This document shows positions 1 through 9,400 of a stretch of 64,000 bases of DNA, one piece after another (position 1 is the first letter of the stretch; every line of letters begins with the position of its first letter). The notes beneath the pieces were generated by a model. The model saw only the letters and a list, made by a program, of their open reading frames with translations, was not told the DNA's origin and made no database searches. This stretch comes from Gynurincola endophyticus. Lineage in GTDB: Bacteria > Bacteroidota > Bacteroidia > Chitinophagales > Chitinophagaceae. The translations under genes were made by a program, and so were the position numbers. The stretch is from NCBI RefSeq assembly GCF_003991195.1, contig NZ_RCWL01000005.1, forward strand, positions 133,078 through 197,077. The letters are read 5' to 3'.

Positions 1-2
1 GA

Positions 3-1334
3 ACGAGCCGATACATCGGAGGTGCCAGTGCTATTTTTAATCCGGCAAACATTGCCGACAGCCGGCATAAGTTTTCTTTGAATCTGGTTGGGCTTGATGT
101 ATTAGTGAACAATTCATTCATCACTTTTGATCAAAATTCTATTAAAGATTTATCGAATATTCAAGATCTTTTTAAAGATGCCAACGGACCAATCAGTGCG
201 AAGATCAGCGGCGGAATAGTAGGCCCGGGTGTGCAGGTAAAATTGAATCAAAAGAGCAGCATTGCATTAAACACGCGTGTTCGTTTTATTACAGAAGTAA
301 GTCAGTTAGATCAGGAACTATATAGGAATGTAGTACTTAGTGAAGATGAACTGGAATCTGGTATTAAAAGCATCAATTCTCCTTACAGACAAGCAGTGAA
401 TGCTACCGGTTGGGGCGAGATTGGTTTAACTTATGCGAGAACAATTTATGATAAAGAAGCCCATTTCTTGAAAGTCGGTCTTACGGCAAAGTATTTAATT
501 CCTTTTGCTAATTACAGCATGCAGATTAATCAGCTGAATACAACTATTGTAGTGGATTCTGATCACAACACTGCGGAGATGAGAAATTCAAGCGGTACCA
601 TCGGATTTGAGCAATCGGGTGCAGACTTTGATAATATCAGGGTAAAAGATTTCTTTAAAACGGATAATCCTTCAATTGGATTTGATTTAGGAGTGGTGTA
701 TGAATATCGTCCTAAACATCAGCGTTACAGAAATACAGAGAACGGCCAATATAACTCTCCAAAAGAAAAATATGCTTTCAGATTAGGTGTAGCAGTGTTA
801 GATTTTGGTAAAATGAAGTTTAACAGAAATGCTGCTAACAGTGGTACATTTGATATTGATATCAATGGAGCTGAAGCTTACAATCTGAGAGAATTGGAAG
901 ATGTTGAAATTCCTTCAGGTTTAATGACACACCTGAGAAGCCGTCCGCAGTATTTTACGGAAAGAGCCGTTGCAAATCCTGCCGTATATACCTTAAATAT
1001 GCCCACTAACTTAAATGTTGATCTTGATGTGAGATTGTTAAGCTGGTTATATGTAAACGGAGCCTATCAGAAGTTTATGGATACTGAAAATGAACATGGA
1101 CAAAGCCTGGCGATGTTAGATAATTTCACAATTACACCAAGAATCGAATTGAAAAAATTAGGCGTTTATTTACCGATAAACCATAGCGAGTTAACGGGTA
1201 CTAACTTTGGTGCGGCGTTACGTTTCGGAGGATTTTATATCGGTTCTTCCAATGCACTTACTTTATTAACCAATGGGTCTAAAAAAGTGAATGTATATAC
1301 CGGCTTATTTATCGGATTAAACTCGAAGAGATAA
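3..1334 (+). CDS. DUF5723-like outer-membrane protein, 5' end missing
   Basis: The reading frame is open from the left edge of the window, so the true start and signal peptide lie upstream; 443 residues are visible. Near the visible N-terminus it reads GGASAIFNPANIADSR, followed by alternating hydrophobic and polar stretches and NNSF. This fits Bacteroidota outer-membrane beta-barrel proteins of the DUF5723 type, which open with a 'FNPA-x-ADSRY' signature. The rest is rich in aromatic and glycine beta-strand patterns and has no cytoplasmic enzyme motif. A strong hairpin follows the stop codon. Family function is unknown; an outer-membrane location is an inference. The family name is from memory of its signature and should be treated as probable. 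Confidence 0.6.
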   Translation, partial: TSRYIGGASAIFNPANIADSRHKFSLNLVGLDVLVNNSFITFDQNSIKDLSNIQDLFKDANGPISAKISGGIVGPGVQVKLNQKSSIALNTRVRFITEVSQLDQELYRNVVLSEDELESGIKSINSPYRQAVNATGWGEIGLTYARTIYDKEAHFLKVGLTAKYLIPFANYSMQINQLNTTIVVDSDHNTAEMRNSSGTIGFEQSGADFDNIRVKDFFKTDNPSIGFDLGVVYEYRPKHQRYRNTENGQYNSPKEKYAFRLGVAVLDFGKMKFNRNAANSGTFDIDINGAEAYNLRELEDVEIPSGLMTHLRSRPQYFTERAVANPAVYTLNMPTNLNVDLDVRLLSWLYVNGAYQKFMDTENEHGQSLAMLDNFTITPRIELKKLGVYLPINHSELTGTNFGAALRFGGFYIGSSNALTLLTNGSKKVNVYTGLFIGLNSKR

Positions 1335-1355
1335 TTTATCTGCCACATAATAATA

Positions 1356-1385
1356 AAAGCCTCCAAATTATTGGAGGCTTTTTAT
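1356..1385. terminator. Bidirectional intrinsic terminator
   Basis: A perfect 11-bp stem (1356-1366 with 1371-1381, loop ATTA) is followed by T residues on the plus strand and preceded by A residues. It lies between two convergent genes ending at 1334 (+) and 1419 (-), so it can serve both. Confidence 0.8.
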
Positions 1386-1418
1386 TTAACTAAAAGATTG
1401 TTGATATAACCACGAATA

Positions 1419-1805
1419 TTATTCAGTGAAAAAATCATCCAGATCTCTTCTTTGTTTTTTAGTAGGTCTTCCGATTTTACTGGGCCTTTTTCCGGTATGG
1501 AAGCTGGCCGCCTGAAATTGAATTCTTTCCAGTTCTTCGGCAGGAGTGATATCAATATAATATTTAACTGCTTCACTGTAAGCCACCCGGTTGGGAAGTA
1601 ATCCGGTTACTTTTATTACCCATCGTTTAGCTTCGGTTTTGACTTCATACTCTTCACCCACTACAACATTTTTTGCAGCTTTAACCGTATTGCCGTTCCA
1701 CTTTACCTTTCCACTATCACAGGCAGTAGCTGCCTGTGACCTGGTTTTGAAAAGCCTGATCGACCATAAATATTTATCAATTCTTAATTTCTCTTTGTCT
1801 GCCAT
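1419..1805 (-). CDS. S4-domain RNA-binding protein, Hsp15-like
   Basis: A 128-residue basic protein. The N-terminal S4 domain is clear: RIDKYLWSIRLFKTRSQA at about residues 8-25, then CDSGKVKWNG. This is the pattern of Hsp15/HslR, a ribosome-associated protein that in E. coli binds stalled 50S subunits carrying nascent chains. The C-terminus is basic (KIGRPTKKQRR), as in that family, then acidic. The start ATG is 8 bases downstream of the stop of the peptidase gene (1814-3184) on the same strand, so the two are probably co-transcribed. The family assignment is firm; the exact role in this phylum is inferred. Confidence 0.85.
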   Translation of the reverse strand: MADKEKLRIDKYLWSIRLFKTRSQAATACDSGKVKWNGNTVKAAKNVVVGEEYEVKTEAKRWVIKVTGLLPNRVAYSEAVKYYIDITPAEELERIQFQAASFHTGKRPSKIGRPTKKQRRDLDDFFTE

Positions 1806-1813
1806 AACGATAA

Positions 1814-3184
1814 TTATGCATTTGCATCTGCAAAATACTGATGGAAATAAGGAATGGTTTCGATTCCTTTATAGAAGTTTGCCAGATCATATTTTTCGTT
1901 CGGAGAGTGTAGGTTATCGTTATCTAACCCAAATCCCATAAATACAATCTTGCAACCTAATTCTTTTTCCAGCAGTGAGCAGATAGGAATAGAACCGCCA
2001 CCTCTTACAGGAATTGGTTTTTTACCGAAAGTTGTTTCGATTGCTTTAGCAGCAGCCTGATATCCTTTTGAGTCGAGCGGTGTTAAATATGGTTCGCCAC
2101 CATGATGGTTTTCTGCTTTTACAGTTACTCCCGGAGGAGCGATCTGACGGAAATAGTTTAACAAAATTTCAGTTATTTTTTCAGAGCTTTGGTTAGGTAC
2201 CAGCCTCGCTGAAATCTTTGCAAATGCTTTAGAAGGCAATACTGTTTTTGATCCTTCACCCGTGTATCCACCCCACATGCCATTAATCTCAAGTGTTGGT
2301 CTGATGCCGGTTCTTTCAATAGAAGTATATCCTTTTTCACCCCAGGTAGCATTTACTCCTAAATCTTTTTTATACTCTTCATCATCATAAGGGGCTTGTG
2401 ATAATAGAGCTCTTTCTTCCGGAGTGGCTTCTAATACATCATCATAAAAGCCAGGAATAGTTATGTGATTATTTTCATCGTGGCAGGAAGCGATCATTTT
2501 TGATAAGATCGTTAAAGGGTTGGCTACGGCACCACCATAAACACCACTGTGTAAATCGCGGTTAGGTCCTGTTACTTCTACCTGAATATAAGCCAGGCCT
2601 CTCATGCCGGTATCGATGGAAGGTGTTTCCAGGCTGATCATAGCAGAGTCACTGATAAGAATTACATCACATGCTAATAATTCTTTTTCTTCGTGTACCA
2701 ATTTAGCGAGGTTAGGTGAGCCTACTTCTTCTTCTCCTTCTATCAGGAATTTAATATTCAGAGGAAGTGTATTGGTTTGAGTAAGAATCTCCAATGCCTT
2801 AACGTGCATATAGAATTGTCCTTTGTCATCGGCACTTCCGCGTGCGTAAATTTTACCATCTTTTATTAATGGTTCGAAAGGAGCACTGTTCCATAATTCC
2901 AGAGGATCCGGTGGTTGAACGTCGTAATGTCCGTATACTAAAACGGTAGGTTTGGATGGATCTACAATTTTTTCAGCATATACCGAAGGGTGGCCAGCTG
3001 TTTCTAAAATCATAGCTTTATCCGCTCCGGATGCTTCTAATCTTTTTTTAACGATTTCGGCACAGGCACGCATATCTCCTTTGTGGTTACTGTCAGCACT
3101 GATGGAAGGAACTTTTAACAGTTCTACTAATTCTTCCAAAAATCTTTCCTTATGCGTATTTAAATAGTTTTTCCAAGCTTCCAT
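1814..3184 (-). CDS. M20-family dipeptidase/metallopeptidase
   Basis: 456 residues, the usual length for M20 dipeptidases. The zinc-binding set is visible: GHYDVQPPDP (His and Asp, about residues 86-95), ARGSADDKGQ (bridging Asp), EGEEEVGS (catalytic Glu pair) and a C-terminal DNLHSPNE His. The insert with DLHSGVYGG corresponds to the dimerisation lid. There is no signal peptide, so it probably acts in the cytoplasm on dipeptides or similar amides; the substrate cannot be read from the sequence. It is the first gene of a two-gene leftward unit with the S4 protein, and a TATCTTTG box lies 32 bases upstream of its start. Confidence 0.9.
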   Translation of the reverse strand: MEAWKNYLNTHKERFLEELVELLKVPSISADSNHKGDMRACAEIVKKRLEASGADKAMILETAGHPSVYAEKIVDPSKPTVLVYGHYDVQPPDPLELWNSAPFEPLIKDGKIYARGSADDKGQFYMHVKALEILTQTNTLPLNIKFLIEGEEEVGSPNLAKLVHEEKELLACDVILISDSAMISLETPSIDTGMRGLAYIQVEVTGPNRDLHSGVYGGAVANPLTILSKMIASCHDENNHITIPGFYDDVLEATPEERALLSQAPYDDEEYKKDLGVNATWGEKGYTSIERTGIRPTLEINGMWGGYTGEGSKTVLPSKAFAKISARLVPNQSSEKITEILLNYFRQIAPPGVTVKAENHHGGEPYLTPLDSKGYQAAAKAIETTFGKKPIPVRGGGSIPICSLLEKELGCKIVFMGFGLDNDNLHSPNEKYDLANFYKGIETIPYFHQYFADANA

Positions 3185-3216
3185 AATAATGGAGATTTTA
3201 GTTGAATAATGTTTGG

Positions 3217-3224
3217 CAAAGATA
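3217..3224 (-). promoter_or_regulatory. Candidate -7 box for the M20 peptidase
   Basis: On the minus strand this reads TATCTTTG, a full match to the Bacteroidota -7 consensus TAnnTTTG, 32 bases ahead of the peptidase ATG. I see no good -33 TTTG at 19-20 bases further upstream, so it is a candidate only. Confidence 0.45.
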
Positions 3225-3265
3225 AGATTCCTTGCCGGCTCTGGGTGGTATAAAAATAACTTTTA

Positions 3266-4255
3266 CTAATCTGGCAGATAATGTCTTGAGTTTGTGGTAA
3301 CAGATTCAAAATTCCAGTCAATTTTTGCTTCAGAAGGGTGTTGGCGAACGTGGCAATCTGTTTTAAAACATATTTTGCAAGACTGCGGTTTACAATCATC
3401 AGCGTGTACCATTAATTCAATTGGCTGGGTGGAGAAGTTTCTGATTGTTTGTGAGAGTGCATCCACTTCTTTGTGTGCGTCGCGAACAGTAAAATACCAG
3501 GGGAGGGTTAAATGGCAGTCTATATGAAAAGTACCTCCATATTTAATCACTCTGAGGTGGTGTAAATCGATCCAGTCTGGTTGTCTGGCCTTATTTACCT
3601 CCTGAATGATCTGATCAAGAACTTCCTCGTCTGCCTGGTCCATGATTCCTGCCAGCGAGCTTTTGATAATTTTATAACCTGTATAGCCGATAAATAAGCT
3701 GAGTGCTATCGAAACTACACTATCAATGATTTCCCATTTAAAAAGGTAAACGAGTAGGAGCGATGCGATAACGGCGATAGTAGAGTAGGTGTCTGTCTGC
3801 AGGTGTTTACCACTTGCTACCAATGCCAGTGAGTGGTTTTTTTTGCCTTTGCGGATGCAGATGCTTCCCATGGTCCAGTTTACAACAGCTGTAAAAGCAA
3901 TCAAACCTATACCTTCTTTTACAGCGTTTAAAGGACTGGGATAAATGATTTGGTGAATTGCTTTATAAAGAATGGCAATTGCTGCCAGTAAAATCAGAAT
4001 ACCTTCAATTTCGGCTGCTACGAATTCTGCTTTTCCATGGCCGTAAGGGTGATTTTTATCTGACGGTTTAGCGGCAATCGACAAGCTCACCAATGTAATG
4101 ACGGCGGCAATAATATTCACAATACTCTCCAGCGCATCTGTTAAAACGGCTACAGACCGGGTAAGGAAATAAGCGAATCCTTTAATCAGAAAGAGGGCTA
4201 CGGCTACAGCCAGTACCCATTTCTGTATGTTTAAATTCTGTTTAGTAATTTCCAA
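3266..4255 (-). CDS. Cation diffusion facilitator (CDF) metal efflux protein
   Basis: 329 residues with about six hydrophobic segments in the first 210 residues and a cytoplasmic C-terminal domain, the CDF layout. The metal-site motif of the fifth segment is visible as SGKHLQTDTYS (His-x3-Asp). The C-terminal tail is Cys/His-rich (DDCKPQSCKICFKTDCHVRQH), suggesting an extra metal-binding site. Members export Zn2+, Fe2+, Cd2+, Co2+ or Mn2+ by proton antiport; the metal here is not determined. The start is a TTG at 4255: an in-frame stop two codons upstream and no in-frame ATG nearby leave no better choice. It lies 18 bases downstream of the LptF/G gene on the same strand and may be co-transcribed. 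Confidence 0.88.
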   Translation of the reverse strand: MEITKQNLNIQKWVLAVAVALFLIKGFAYFLTRSVAVLTDALESIVNIIAAVITLVSLSIAAKPSDKNHPYGHGKAEFVAAEIEGILILLAAIAILYKAIHQIIYPSPLNAVKEGIGLIAFTAVVNWTMGSICIRKGKKNHSLALVASGKHLQTDTYSTIAVIASLLLVYLFKWEIIDSVVSIALSLFIGYTGYKIIKSSLAGIMDQADEEVLDQIIQEVNKARQPDWIDLHHLRVIKYGGTFHIDCHLTLPWYFTVRDAHKEVDALSQTIRNFSTQPIELMVHADDCKPQSCKICFKTDCHVRQHPSEAKIDWNFESVTTNSRHYLPD

Positions 4256-4273
4256 TACTTAAAAATTAGTGTA

Positions 4274-5713
4274 TCAGAGCGTCTCTTTGTTCTTTTTGAG
4301 TTTTAGTGCCAGTGCTTTTATTTTTTTGAAAGCTCTATGATACGATTCTTTATTAAAAAGTTGTGAATCATTTAATGCTTTAATGATCAGAAATACGGCG
4401 ATAGGGAAGAGTACGAAAGTCGGAAGCCATTTACCTGCAAAAGGAGTCATCACATCTTCTTTTACAAACTTGGTTCCGAAGTTATTTAACAGGAAAAAGA
4501 TAACAAAGAAAATGAGTGCAAATACAACGGGTAAACCGATACCGCCTTTTCGTACGATAGAACCTAAAGGGGCTCCGATCAGAAAAAGTACCAATACGGC
4601 CATTGCCATAGAGAATTTTTCATGCCATGCGAGTTTATAGAGGCGGGTATCTTTTCTTTTGCCAAGGTATTCAAGGTTATAGCTTTCTAAAGAGCTAACC
4701 ATGTTTCCTACATAATTCTCTGTTACTTCAACTACGCTTTTGCGGGCTGAATCAGGTAATAAATCTTCAAAATTTTTGGTAGTGACCCGGGGGATGGTAG
4801 TTTCAACCCATGTAGAATCAATATAATTCAGGAATGACAACGAATAACTCAACTCTCTTTTAACACGGCCGAACATTGCCTGGTTAACTTTTTTCATTGA
4901 ATCAACTGCGAGGTCAAGTTTAGAGATACTCAGCATTTCGTATCTGTCTTTGTTAACAGAGTCGGAAGTCATGTTTAATTGCAGTGAACTCAGATCCAGT
5001 GCTTTTGTATAATTACGAAAGTTTAATCTGGAGAATTCGTTATTGCTCATGTTTCTGGAGCCCTTTTCTTCATAGTGCGCGCCATTGTACATTACAAATT
5101 CGAGATAGCGCTGATCGGGCGACATGCGCATGATTGCTTTTTCAGCAATTGTTACGAAACTTTGGGGGCCATTGCCTGATTCAAAAATAAAAACATCATG
5201 GAGAATAGAATCTTTTTCTTTTTTGGATACTTTAATGGCATAACCGGGGATGGTGGTATAAAAAACACCTTCTTTCAGGTCGAAGGCTGGTTTTTTGTGT
5301 ACGAGGTCATTGTGGAGTGTTTTCATTTTAAGTGTAGCCAGCGGGTACACATTGTTGTTAAAATAAAAAGCAACAAAACTCATAAAAACGGCAACAATTA
5401 ACAAGGGGCGCATAAATCGCATTAAGCTGATCCCTGCCGATTTGATGGCAATCAGTTCAAAGGTTTCTCCAAGGCTTCCGAACGTCATGATAGAAGATAA
5501 CAGAATAGCCAGCGGTAAAGCCAGCGGAACGAGAGTACCGCTCAGATAAACCACTAACTTTAACATAATAATCGGATCAATACCTTTTCCTACGTAATCG
5601 TCAATCCACAACCAGAAAAATTGTAAGATCAGAACGAATAGGGTGAGAAAAAAAGTGGCAATAAAAGGACCTATGAACGCTCTAAGTATTAATATGTCGA
5701 GTTTTTTTATCAT
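4274..5713 (-). CDS. LptF/LptG-family permease
   Basis: 479 residues. Hydrophobic segments at about residues 12-33, 55-78 and 100-118, then a large soluble stretch (about 125-370), then three C-terminal segments (about 373-450): the YjgP/YjgQ architecture. In E. coli LptF and LptG form the inner-membrane part of the LptB2FG transporter that extracts lipopolysaccharide. The enlarged central domain is typical of Bacteroidota versions. Only one such gene is present here; the partner and the ATPase LptB must be elsewhere. Its ATG is only 16 bases from the start of the divergent gene at 5730, so promoter elements for one or both must lie inside the opposing gene. Confidence 0.88.
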   Translation of the reverse strand: MIKKLDILILRAFIGPFIATFFLTLFVLILQFFWLWIDDYVGKGIDPIIMLKLVVYLSGTLVPLALPLAILLSSIMTFGSLGETFELIAIKSAGISLMRFMRPLLIVAVFMSFVAFYFNNNVYPLATLKMKTLHNDLVHKKPAFDLKEGVFYTTIPGYAIKVSKKEKDSILHDVFIFESGNGPQSFVTIAEKAIMRMSPDQRYLEFVMYNGAHYEEKGSRNMSNNEFSRLNFRNYTKALDLSSLQLNMTSDSVNKDRYEMLSISKLDLAVDSMKKVNQAMFGRVKRELSYSLSFLNYIDSTWVETTIPRVTTKNFEDLLPDSARKSVVEVTENYVGNMVSSLESYNLEYLGKRKDTRLYKLAWHEKFSMAMAVLVLFLIGAPLGSIVRKGGIGLPVVFALIFFVIFFLLNNFGTKFVKEDVMTPFAGKWLPTFVLFPIAVFLIIKALNDSQLFNKESYHRAFKKIKALALKLKKNKETL

Positions 5714-5729
5714 TCTATACCTTTATCAC

Positions 5730-6338
5730 ATGGAAAAAGCAAAAATACATCTTTCGGCAAATGAATGGAAAATGATTCGTGAAACTGACTGGATATTTAT
5801 CAAGAAACAAATAACAGCAAAAGTGTATGAATTGTTGGGAATGATAGCAGATGAGTGGAGGCTGACCGTTCCTGAAAACAGGCACTTACCCGAAGAAGTA
5901 AGGCTGAGTGAACCCAAAATTACCAGGGGCGAGCAATACAAAGAATTGCCTTATGTAATATTGGATTATCCCAGAGTTTTCGGAAAAGAAGGAGTGTTTG
6001 CCATCAGAACTATGTTCTGGTGGGGCAAAACAATTAGTGTAACACTTCATTTAAGCGGAAAATATAAACAGCAATACCAGCCCGCTTTGCTAAAAAACTG
6101 TCAGGTGAAGCAGTACCAATATTGCTGTTTTGAAGCTATTTGTAAGGATGAGTGGGAACACGAAATTGCGGCACCTTATTATTTACCGGTGCATGAATTT
6201 ACAGTCGAAGACTTACAACAGATGATTACAAATTCAGGATTTGTAAAATTTGCTATTCCTTTCGCTTTAGAAGAGTGGAATGAACTACCTGAAAAGCTTC
6301 TACATGCCCATCAAACTTTAAATGAATGGTTGATTTAG
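5730..6338 (+). CDS. Conserved-looking hypothetical protein
   Basis: 202 residues from an ATG at 5730. The frame is open further upstream, but that part is antisense to the LptF/G gene and is unlikely to be translated. No signal peptide or membrane segment is visible. It contains many Trp/Tyr/Phe residues (for example MFWWGKT at mid-length) and no motif I recognise. It runs tail to tail with the START-like gene, the two stop codons overlapping by 4 bases. Codon use matches its neighbours, so it is probably a real lineage-specific gene. Function unknown. Confidence 0.65.
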   Translation: MEKAKIHLSANEWKMIRETDWIFIKKQITAKVYELLGMIADEWRLTVPENRHLPEEVRLSEPKITRGEQYKELPYVILDYPRVFGKEGVFAIRTMFWWGKTISVTLHLSGKYKQQYQPALLKNCQVKQYQYCCFEAICKDEWEHEIAAPYYLPVHEFTVEDLQQMITNSGFVKFAIPFALEEWNELPEKLLHAHQTLNEWLI

Positions 6339-6715
6339 TTACCAAGCCTGTGTAACAGGTCTTTTACCTGATAATCCCACAATTGAGTCTGATCTTTAAT
6401 TTCAGCTTTTTCTGCGAAATCTTTTATCACTAAAATTGTTTGATTCGTAACTTCTGATTTTTCAATAGAAAATTCAAAATATTCGTTATCGGGTTGATGT
6501 AACCAGTGGTAACGAATAAACTTCCCTTCTTCTTTTTCAAGAACCTCGGCTCTGTCTACAGTTCCATTCCAGCTAAAGCTGAAAAGGCCTTCACGTTCGT
6601 CTACTTGATCGGCAAACCATTCCTGTAAGCCCGCAGGAGTGCTTAGGAAATCATATAAAATGGTAGGAGAACATCTCACCGAATACTCTAATGTAAATAG
6701 TTGTTTCTTACTCAT
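6335..6715 (-). CDS. START-like (SRPBCC-type) domain protein
   Basis: 126 residues. The pattern of an N-terminal strand, LYDFLSTPAGLQEWFAD (residues 20-36), alternating strands and a final amphipathic helix (QVKDLLHRLGN) fits the helix-grip fold of START/AHSA1-like proteins, specifically the small START-like family common in Bacteroidota. Such proteins bind hydrophobic ligands or partner proteins; no function is established for this one. It is transcribed away from rpoD and converges with the hypothetical gene at 5730-6338. Confidence 0.7.
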   Translation of the reverse strand: MSKKQLFTLEYSVRCSPTILYDFLSTPAGLQEWFADQVDEREGLFSFSWNGTVDRAEVLEKEEGKFIRYHWLHQPDNEYFEFSIEKSEVTNQTILVIKDFAEKAEIKDQTQLWDYQVKDLLHRLGN

Positions 6716-7034
6716 CTACTCCTTAAATTAAAATTTGAATCATGTATGATGATAAACCTGTTGCAATAATAGACAATAAAACGTACCGTCAAAATTTTTT
6801 TATCACAACCTGGTTAAAGATATGGAAAGATAAATATAAGTACTAAAATGATTGATTTTGTTGAAAATTAGCTCATTAAGATAATTTTAAAGGTTTAACG
6901 TTCTTTTTCGTCCAATTCCCCGGCAGAAATAAAGCTGTATAAGTGACTCATATTTACAAGAAAATGCCTATTTTTTCGTTAATAAACCTGAAGTGGTCTT
7001 TTTTAACCATTAAACCTTAAACCAGCCTATTAGT
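6716..7034. other. Intergenic region between START-like gene and rpoD
   Basis: 319 AT-rich bases holding the divergent promoters of the START-like gene and rpoD. I found no full TAnnTTTG box on either strand, no hairpin terminator and no open frame worth calling. The rpoD control signals must be here but cannot be pinned down by eye. Confidence 0.5.
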
Positions 7035-7904
7035 ATGAGGCAACTCAAGATAACAAAATCAATAACTAATAGAGAGTCACAAAGCCTTGAAAAATATCTT
7101 CAGGAAATAGGAAAAGTAGAGTTGATTTCTCCTGAAGAAGAAGTACGCTTGGCCAGAATGATCAAATTAGGAGATCAGAAAGCATTAGACAAGCTTACAA
7201 AGGCGAACCTGAGATTTGTTGTTTCGGTAGCGAAACAATATCAGAATCAGGGACTTTCTTTACCCGATTTAATTAATGAGGGTAACCTTGGCTTAATTAA
7301 AGCCGCACAAAGATTTGATGAAACCAGAGGCTTTAAGTTTATCTCTTATGCTGTTTGGTGGATTCGTCAGAGCATTCTTCAGGCCTTGGCCGAGCAATCC
7401 CGCATTGTACGTCTTCCTTTAAATAAAGTAGGATTAACCAACAAGATTCAAAAAGCTTTTTCCAGTTTAGAGCAGGAATTTGAACGCGAGCCTTCGCCCG
7501 AAGAGCTGGCCGAATTGCTGCAAATGGAAACGGAGGAAGTGAGTGACACGCTAGGCATATCTGCCCGTCATATCAGTATGGATACTCCTTTGTCTGAAGG
7601 GGAAGACAATACCCTGATGGATGTAATGGAAAATCCTAATGCAGAGCGGGCCGAAGTGAATATCGAATACAAAGAGTCGCTCAAGCTGGAAATAGAGCGT
7701 TCCATGAGTTTATTAACTGAACGCCAGAAAGAAGTAATCTGTTTCTTTTTCGGTATCGGGGTTGAAAACCCGATGAGCCTGGAAGATATCGGCGAACGTT
7801 TTAATCTGACCCGCGAAAGGGTGCGTCAGATCAAGGATAAAGCGATTTCGAAGCTACGAAATAACTCTCGTGCCAAGGCTTTGAGAAGTTATTTAGGTGT
7901 TTAG
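7035..7904 (+). CDS. rpoD: Primary sigma factor (RpoD/SigA)
   Basis: 289 residues, the normal short length of the Bacteroidota housekeeping sigma factor, which lacks region 1.1. Region 1.2 begins [11 protein letters not shown] (about residue 17). Region 2 holds [35 protein letters not shown] and the -10-recognition and melting helix [15 protein letters not shown]. Region 4 contains the helix-turn-helix [19 protein letters not shown] near the C-terminus. It directs RNA polymerase to the TTTG/TAnnTTTG promoters found elsewhere in this window. A hairpin followed by a T-run lies downstream at 7978-8008. Confidence 0.96.
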   Translation: MRQLKITKSITNRESQSLEKYLQEIGKVELISPEEEVRLARMIKLGDQKALDKLTKANLRFVVSVAKQYQNQGLSLPDLINEGNLGLIKAAQRFDETRGFKFISYAVWWIRQSILQALAEQSRIVRLPLNKVGLTNKIQKAFSSLEQEFEREPSPEELAELLQMETEEVSDTLGISARHISMDTPLSEGEDNTLMDVMENPNAERAEVNIEYKESLKLEIERSMSLLTERQKEVICFFFGIGVENPMSLEDIGERFNLTRERVRQIKDKAISKLRNNSRAKALRSYLGV

Positions 7905-7959
7905 TATAAAAAAATACTGAAGAGCGGGCCCCGAAAGCCTGTATCTACATAAATATTTG

Positions 7960-7967
7960 TAAATTTG
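7960..7967 (+). promoter_or_regulatory. Candidate -7 box upstream of ffh
   Basis: TAAATTTG, a full match to the TAnnTTTG consensus. It sits just upstream of the hairpin at 7978-8005 and 83 bases before the ffh start, so a transcript starting about 6 bases downstream would carry that hairpin in its 5' leader. No clear -33 TTTG is seen at the usual spacing. Confidence 0.5.
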
Positions 7968-7977
7968 CACACGCATT

Positions 7978-8008
7978 AAAGTGAATGTATTCTTACATTC
8001 ACTTTTTT
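7978..8008 (+). terminator. Hairpin with T-run between rpoD and ffh
   Basis: A perfect 12-bp stem (7978-7989 with 7994-8005, loop TTCT) runs directly into a run of T. It looks like the rpoD terminator, but because a promoter-like box precedes it, it could also act as an attenuator in the ffh leader. Confidence 0.7.
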
Positions 8009-8050
8009 GTTCCAGATAATTGAACACCAAAACATCAAAATATTTCTTTC

Positions 8051-9373
8051 ATGTTTGAAAGTTTGTCGGAAAGGCTCGAATCCGCCTTTAAGCAGATTAA
8101 AGGAGAAGGCCGTATTACGGAGTTAAACATTGCTGCTACTGTTAAAGACATTCGCCGTGCGTTGGTTGATGCCGATGTTAACTACAAGATTGCTAAGGAA
8201 TTTACGGATAAAATCAAAGACGAAGCGCTGGGGCAAAAGGTAATTACTGCCGTTAGCCCGGGCCAGTTAATGGTAAAAATCGTTAAGGATGAGCTCGTTG
8301 AGCTGATGGGCGGAACAGAAAGTAGTTTCGAAACCAAAGGTACTCCTGCCGTGGTATTAATCGCCGGGCTACAAGGTTCGGGTAAAACTACTTTTTCCGG
8401 GAAACTGGCTAATTACTTAAATACCAGGAAGAATCTGAAACCGCTTTTAGTAGCAGCGGATATTTATCGTCCTGCTGCAATTGATCAGTTAAAGGTGTTG
8501 GGTGAACAAATTGGTGTGGAGGTATACAGTGAACCAGAGAACAAAAACGCAGTAGACATTGCTAATAAGGCAGTTGCCTATGCAAAAGCGAATAATAAGA
8601 ACATTGTTATTATAGATACAGCAGGTCGTTTGGCGGTAGATGAAGTCATGATGACCGAAGTAGCGAATGTAAAAAATGCCGTAAATCCGACTGAAATCCT
8701 GTTTGTAGTTGACTCTATGACGGGGCAGGATGCGGTTAACACTGCAAAAGCTTTTAACGATCGCCTGAACTTTACAGGGGTAGTTTTAACCAAATTGGAT
8801 GGTGATACCCGTGGTGGTGCGGCTCTGTCTATCAAATACACTGTAAATAAGCCGATTAAGTTTGTTTCGAGTGGTGAAAAAATGGATACGCTGGATGTTT
8901 TTTATCCTGAACGTATGGCGCAGCGTATTCTGGGGATGGGGGATATTACAACCCTTGTTGAAAAAGCCCAGGCTCAGTTTGATGCGGAAGAAGCAAAAAA
9001 ACTTGAGAAGAAAATCCGTAAGAATCAGTTTGATTTTGAAGACTTTAAACAACAACTTGAGCAGATCAAAAAAATGGGGAATATTAAAGACCTGTTGGGA
9101 ATGATTCCTGGTGTTGGTAAAGCCATTAAGGATATTGATATCAGTGATGATTCTTTCAAGGGAATTGAAGCCATTATTAACTCAATGACTCCTTTTGAAA
9201 GGGCTAATCCTGATGTAATTGACCAGAAAAGAAGAACCAGGATCGCAAAAGGTTCAGGAAAAGATATTGCTGAAGTGAATGCTTTTATGAAGCAATTTGA
9301 GCAGATGAAGCAAATGATGAAAATGATGAATAAAATGCCAATGGGAAGAATGCCCGGATTAGGCAAACGATAA
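8051..9373 (+). CDS. ffh: Signal recognition particle protein Ffh
   Basis: 440 residues, normal for Ffh. The N domain is followed by the SRP GTPase motifs: G1 GLQGSGKTTFSGKLA (about residue 106), the G3 DTAGRL and G4/G5 TKLDGDTRGGAAL. The C-terminal M domain ends with a methionine-rich stretch (QMKQMMKMMNKMPMG) that binds signal sequences and SRP RNA. It targets membrane proteins co-translationally through the receptor FtsY. No SRP RNA gene is visible nearby. It is followed after 140 bases by rpsP, which has its own promoter. Confidence 0.97.
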   Translation: MFESLSERLESAFKQIKGEGRITELNIAATVKDIRRALVDADVNYKIAKEFTDKIKDEALGQKVITAVSPGQLMVKIVKDELVELMGGTESSFETKGTPAVVLIAGLQGSGKTTFSGKLANYLNTRKNLKPLLVAADIYRPAAIDQLKVLGEQIGVEVYSEPENKNAVDIANKAVAYAKANNKNIVIIDTAGRLAVDEVMMTEVANVKNAVNPTEILFVVDSMTGQDAVNTAKAFNDRLNFTGVVLTKLDGDTRGGAALSIKYTVNKPIKFVSSGEKMDTLDVFYPERMAQRILGMGDITTLVEKAQAQFDAEEAKKLEKKIRKNQFDFEDFKQQLEQIKKMGNIKDLLGMIPGVGKAIKDIDISDDSFKGIEAIINSMTPFERANPDVIDQKRRTRIAKGSGKDIAEVNAFMKQFEQMKQMMKMMNKMPMGRMPGLGKR

Positions 9374-9400
9374 ATCTTTTCTAAAGTTGATTATTGTTTT

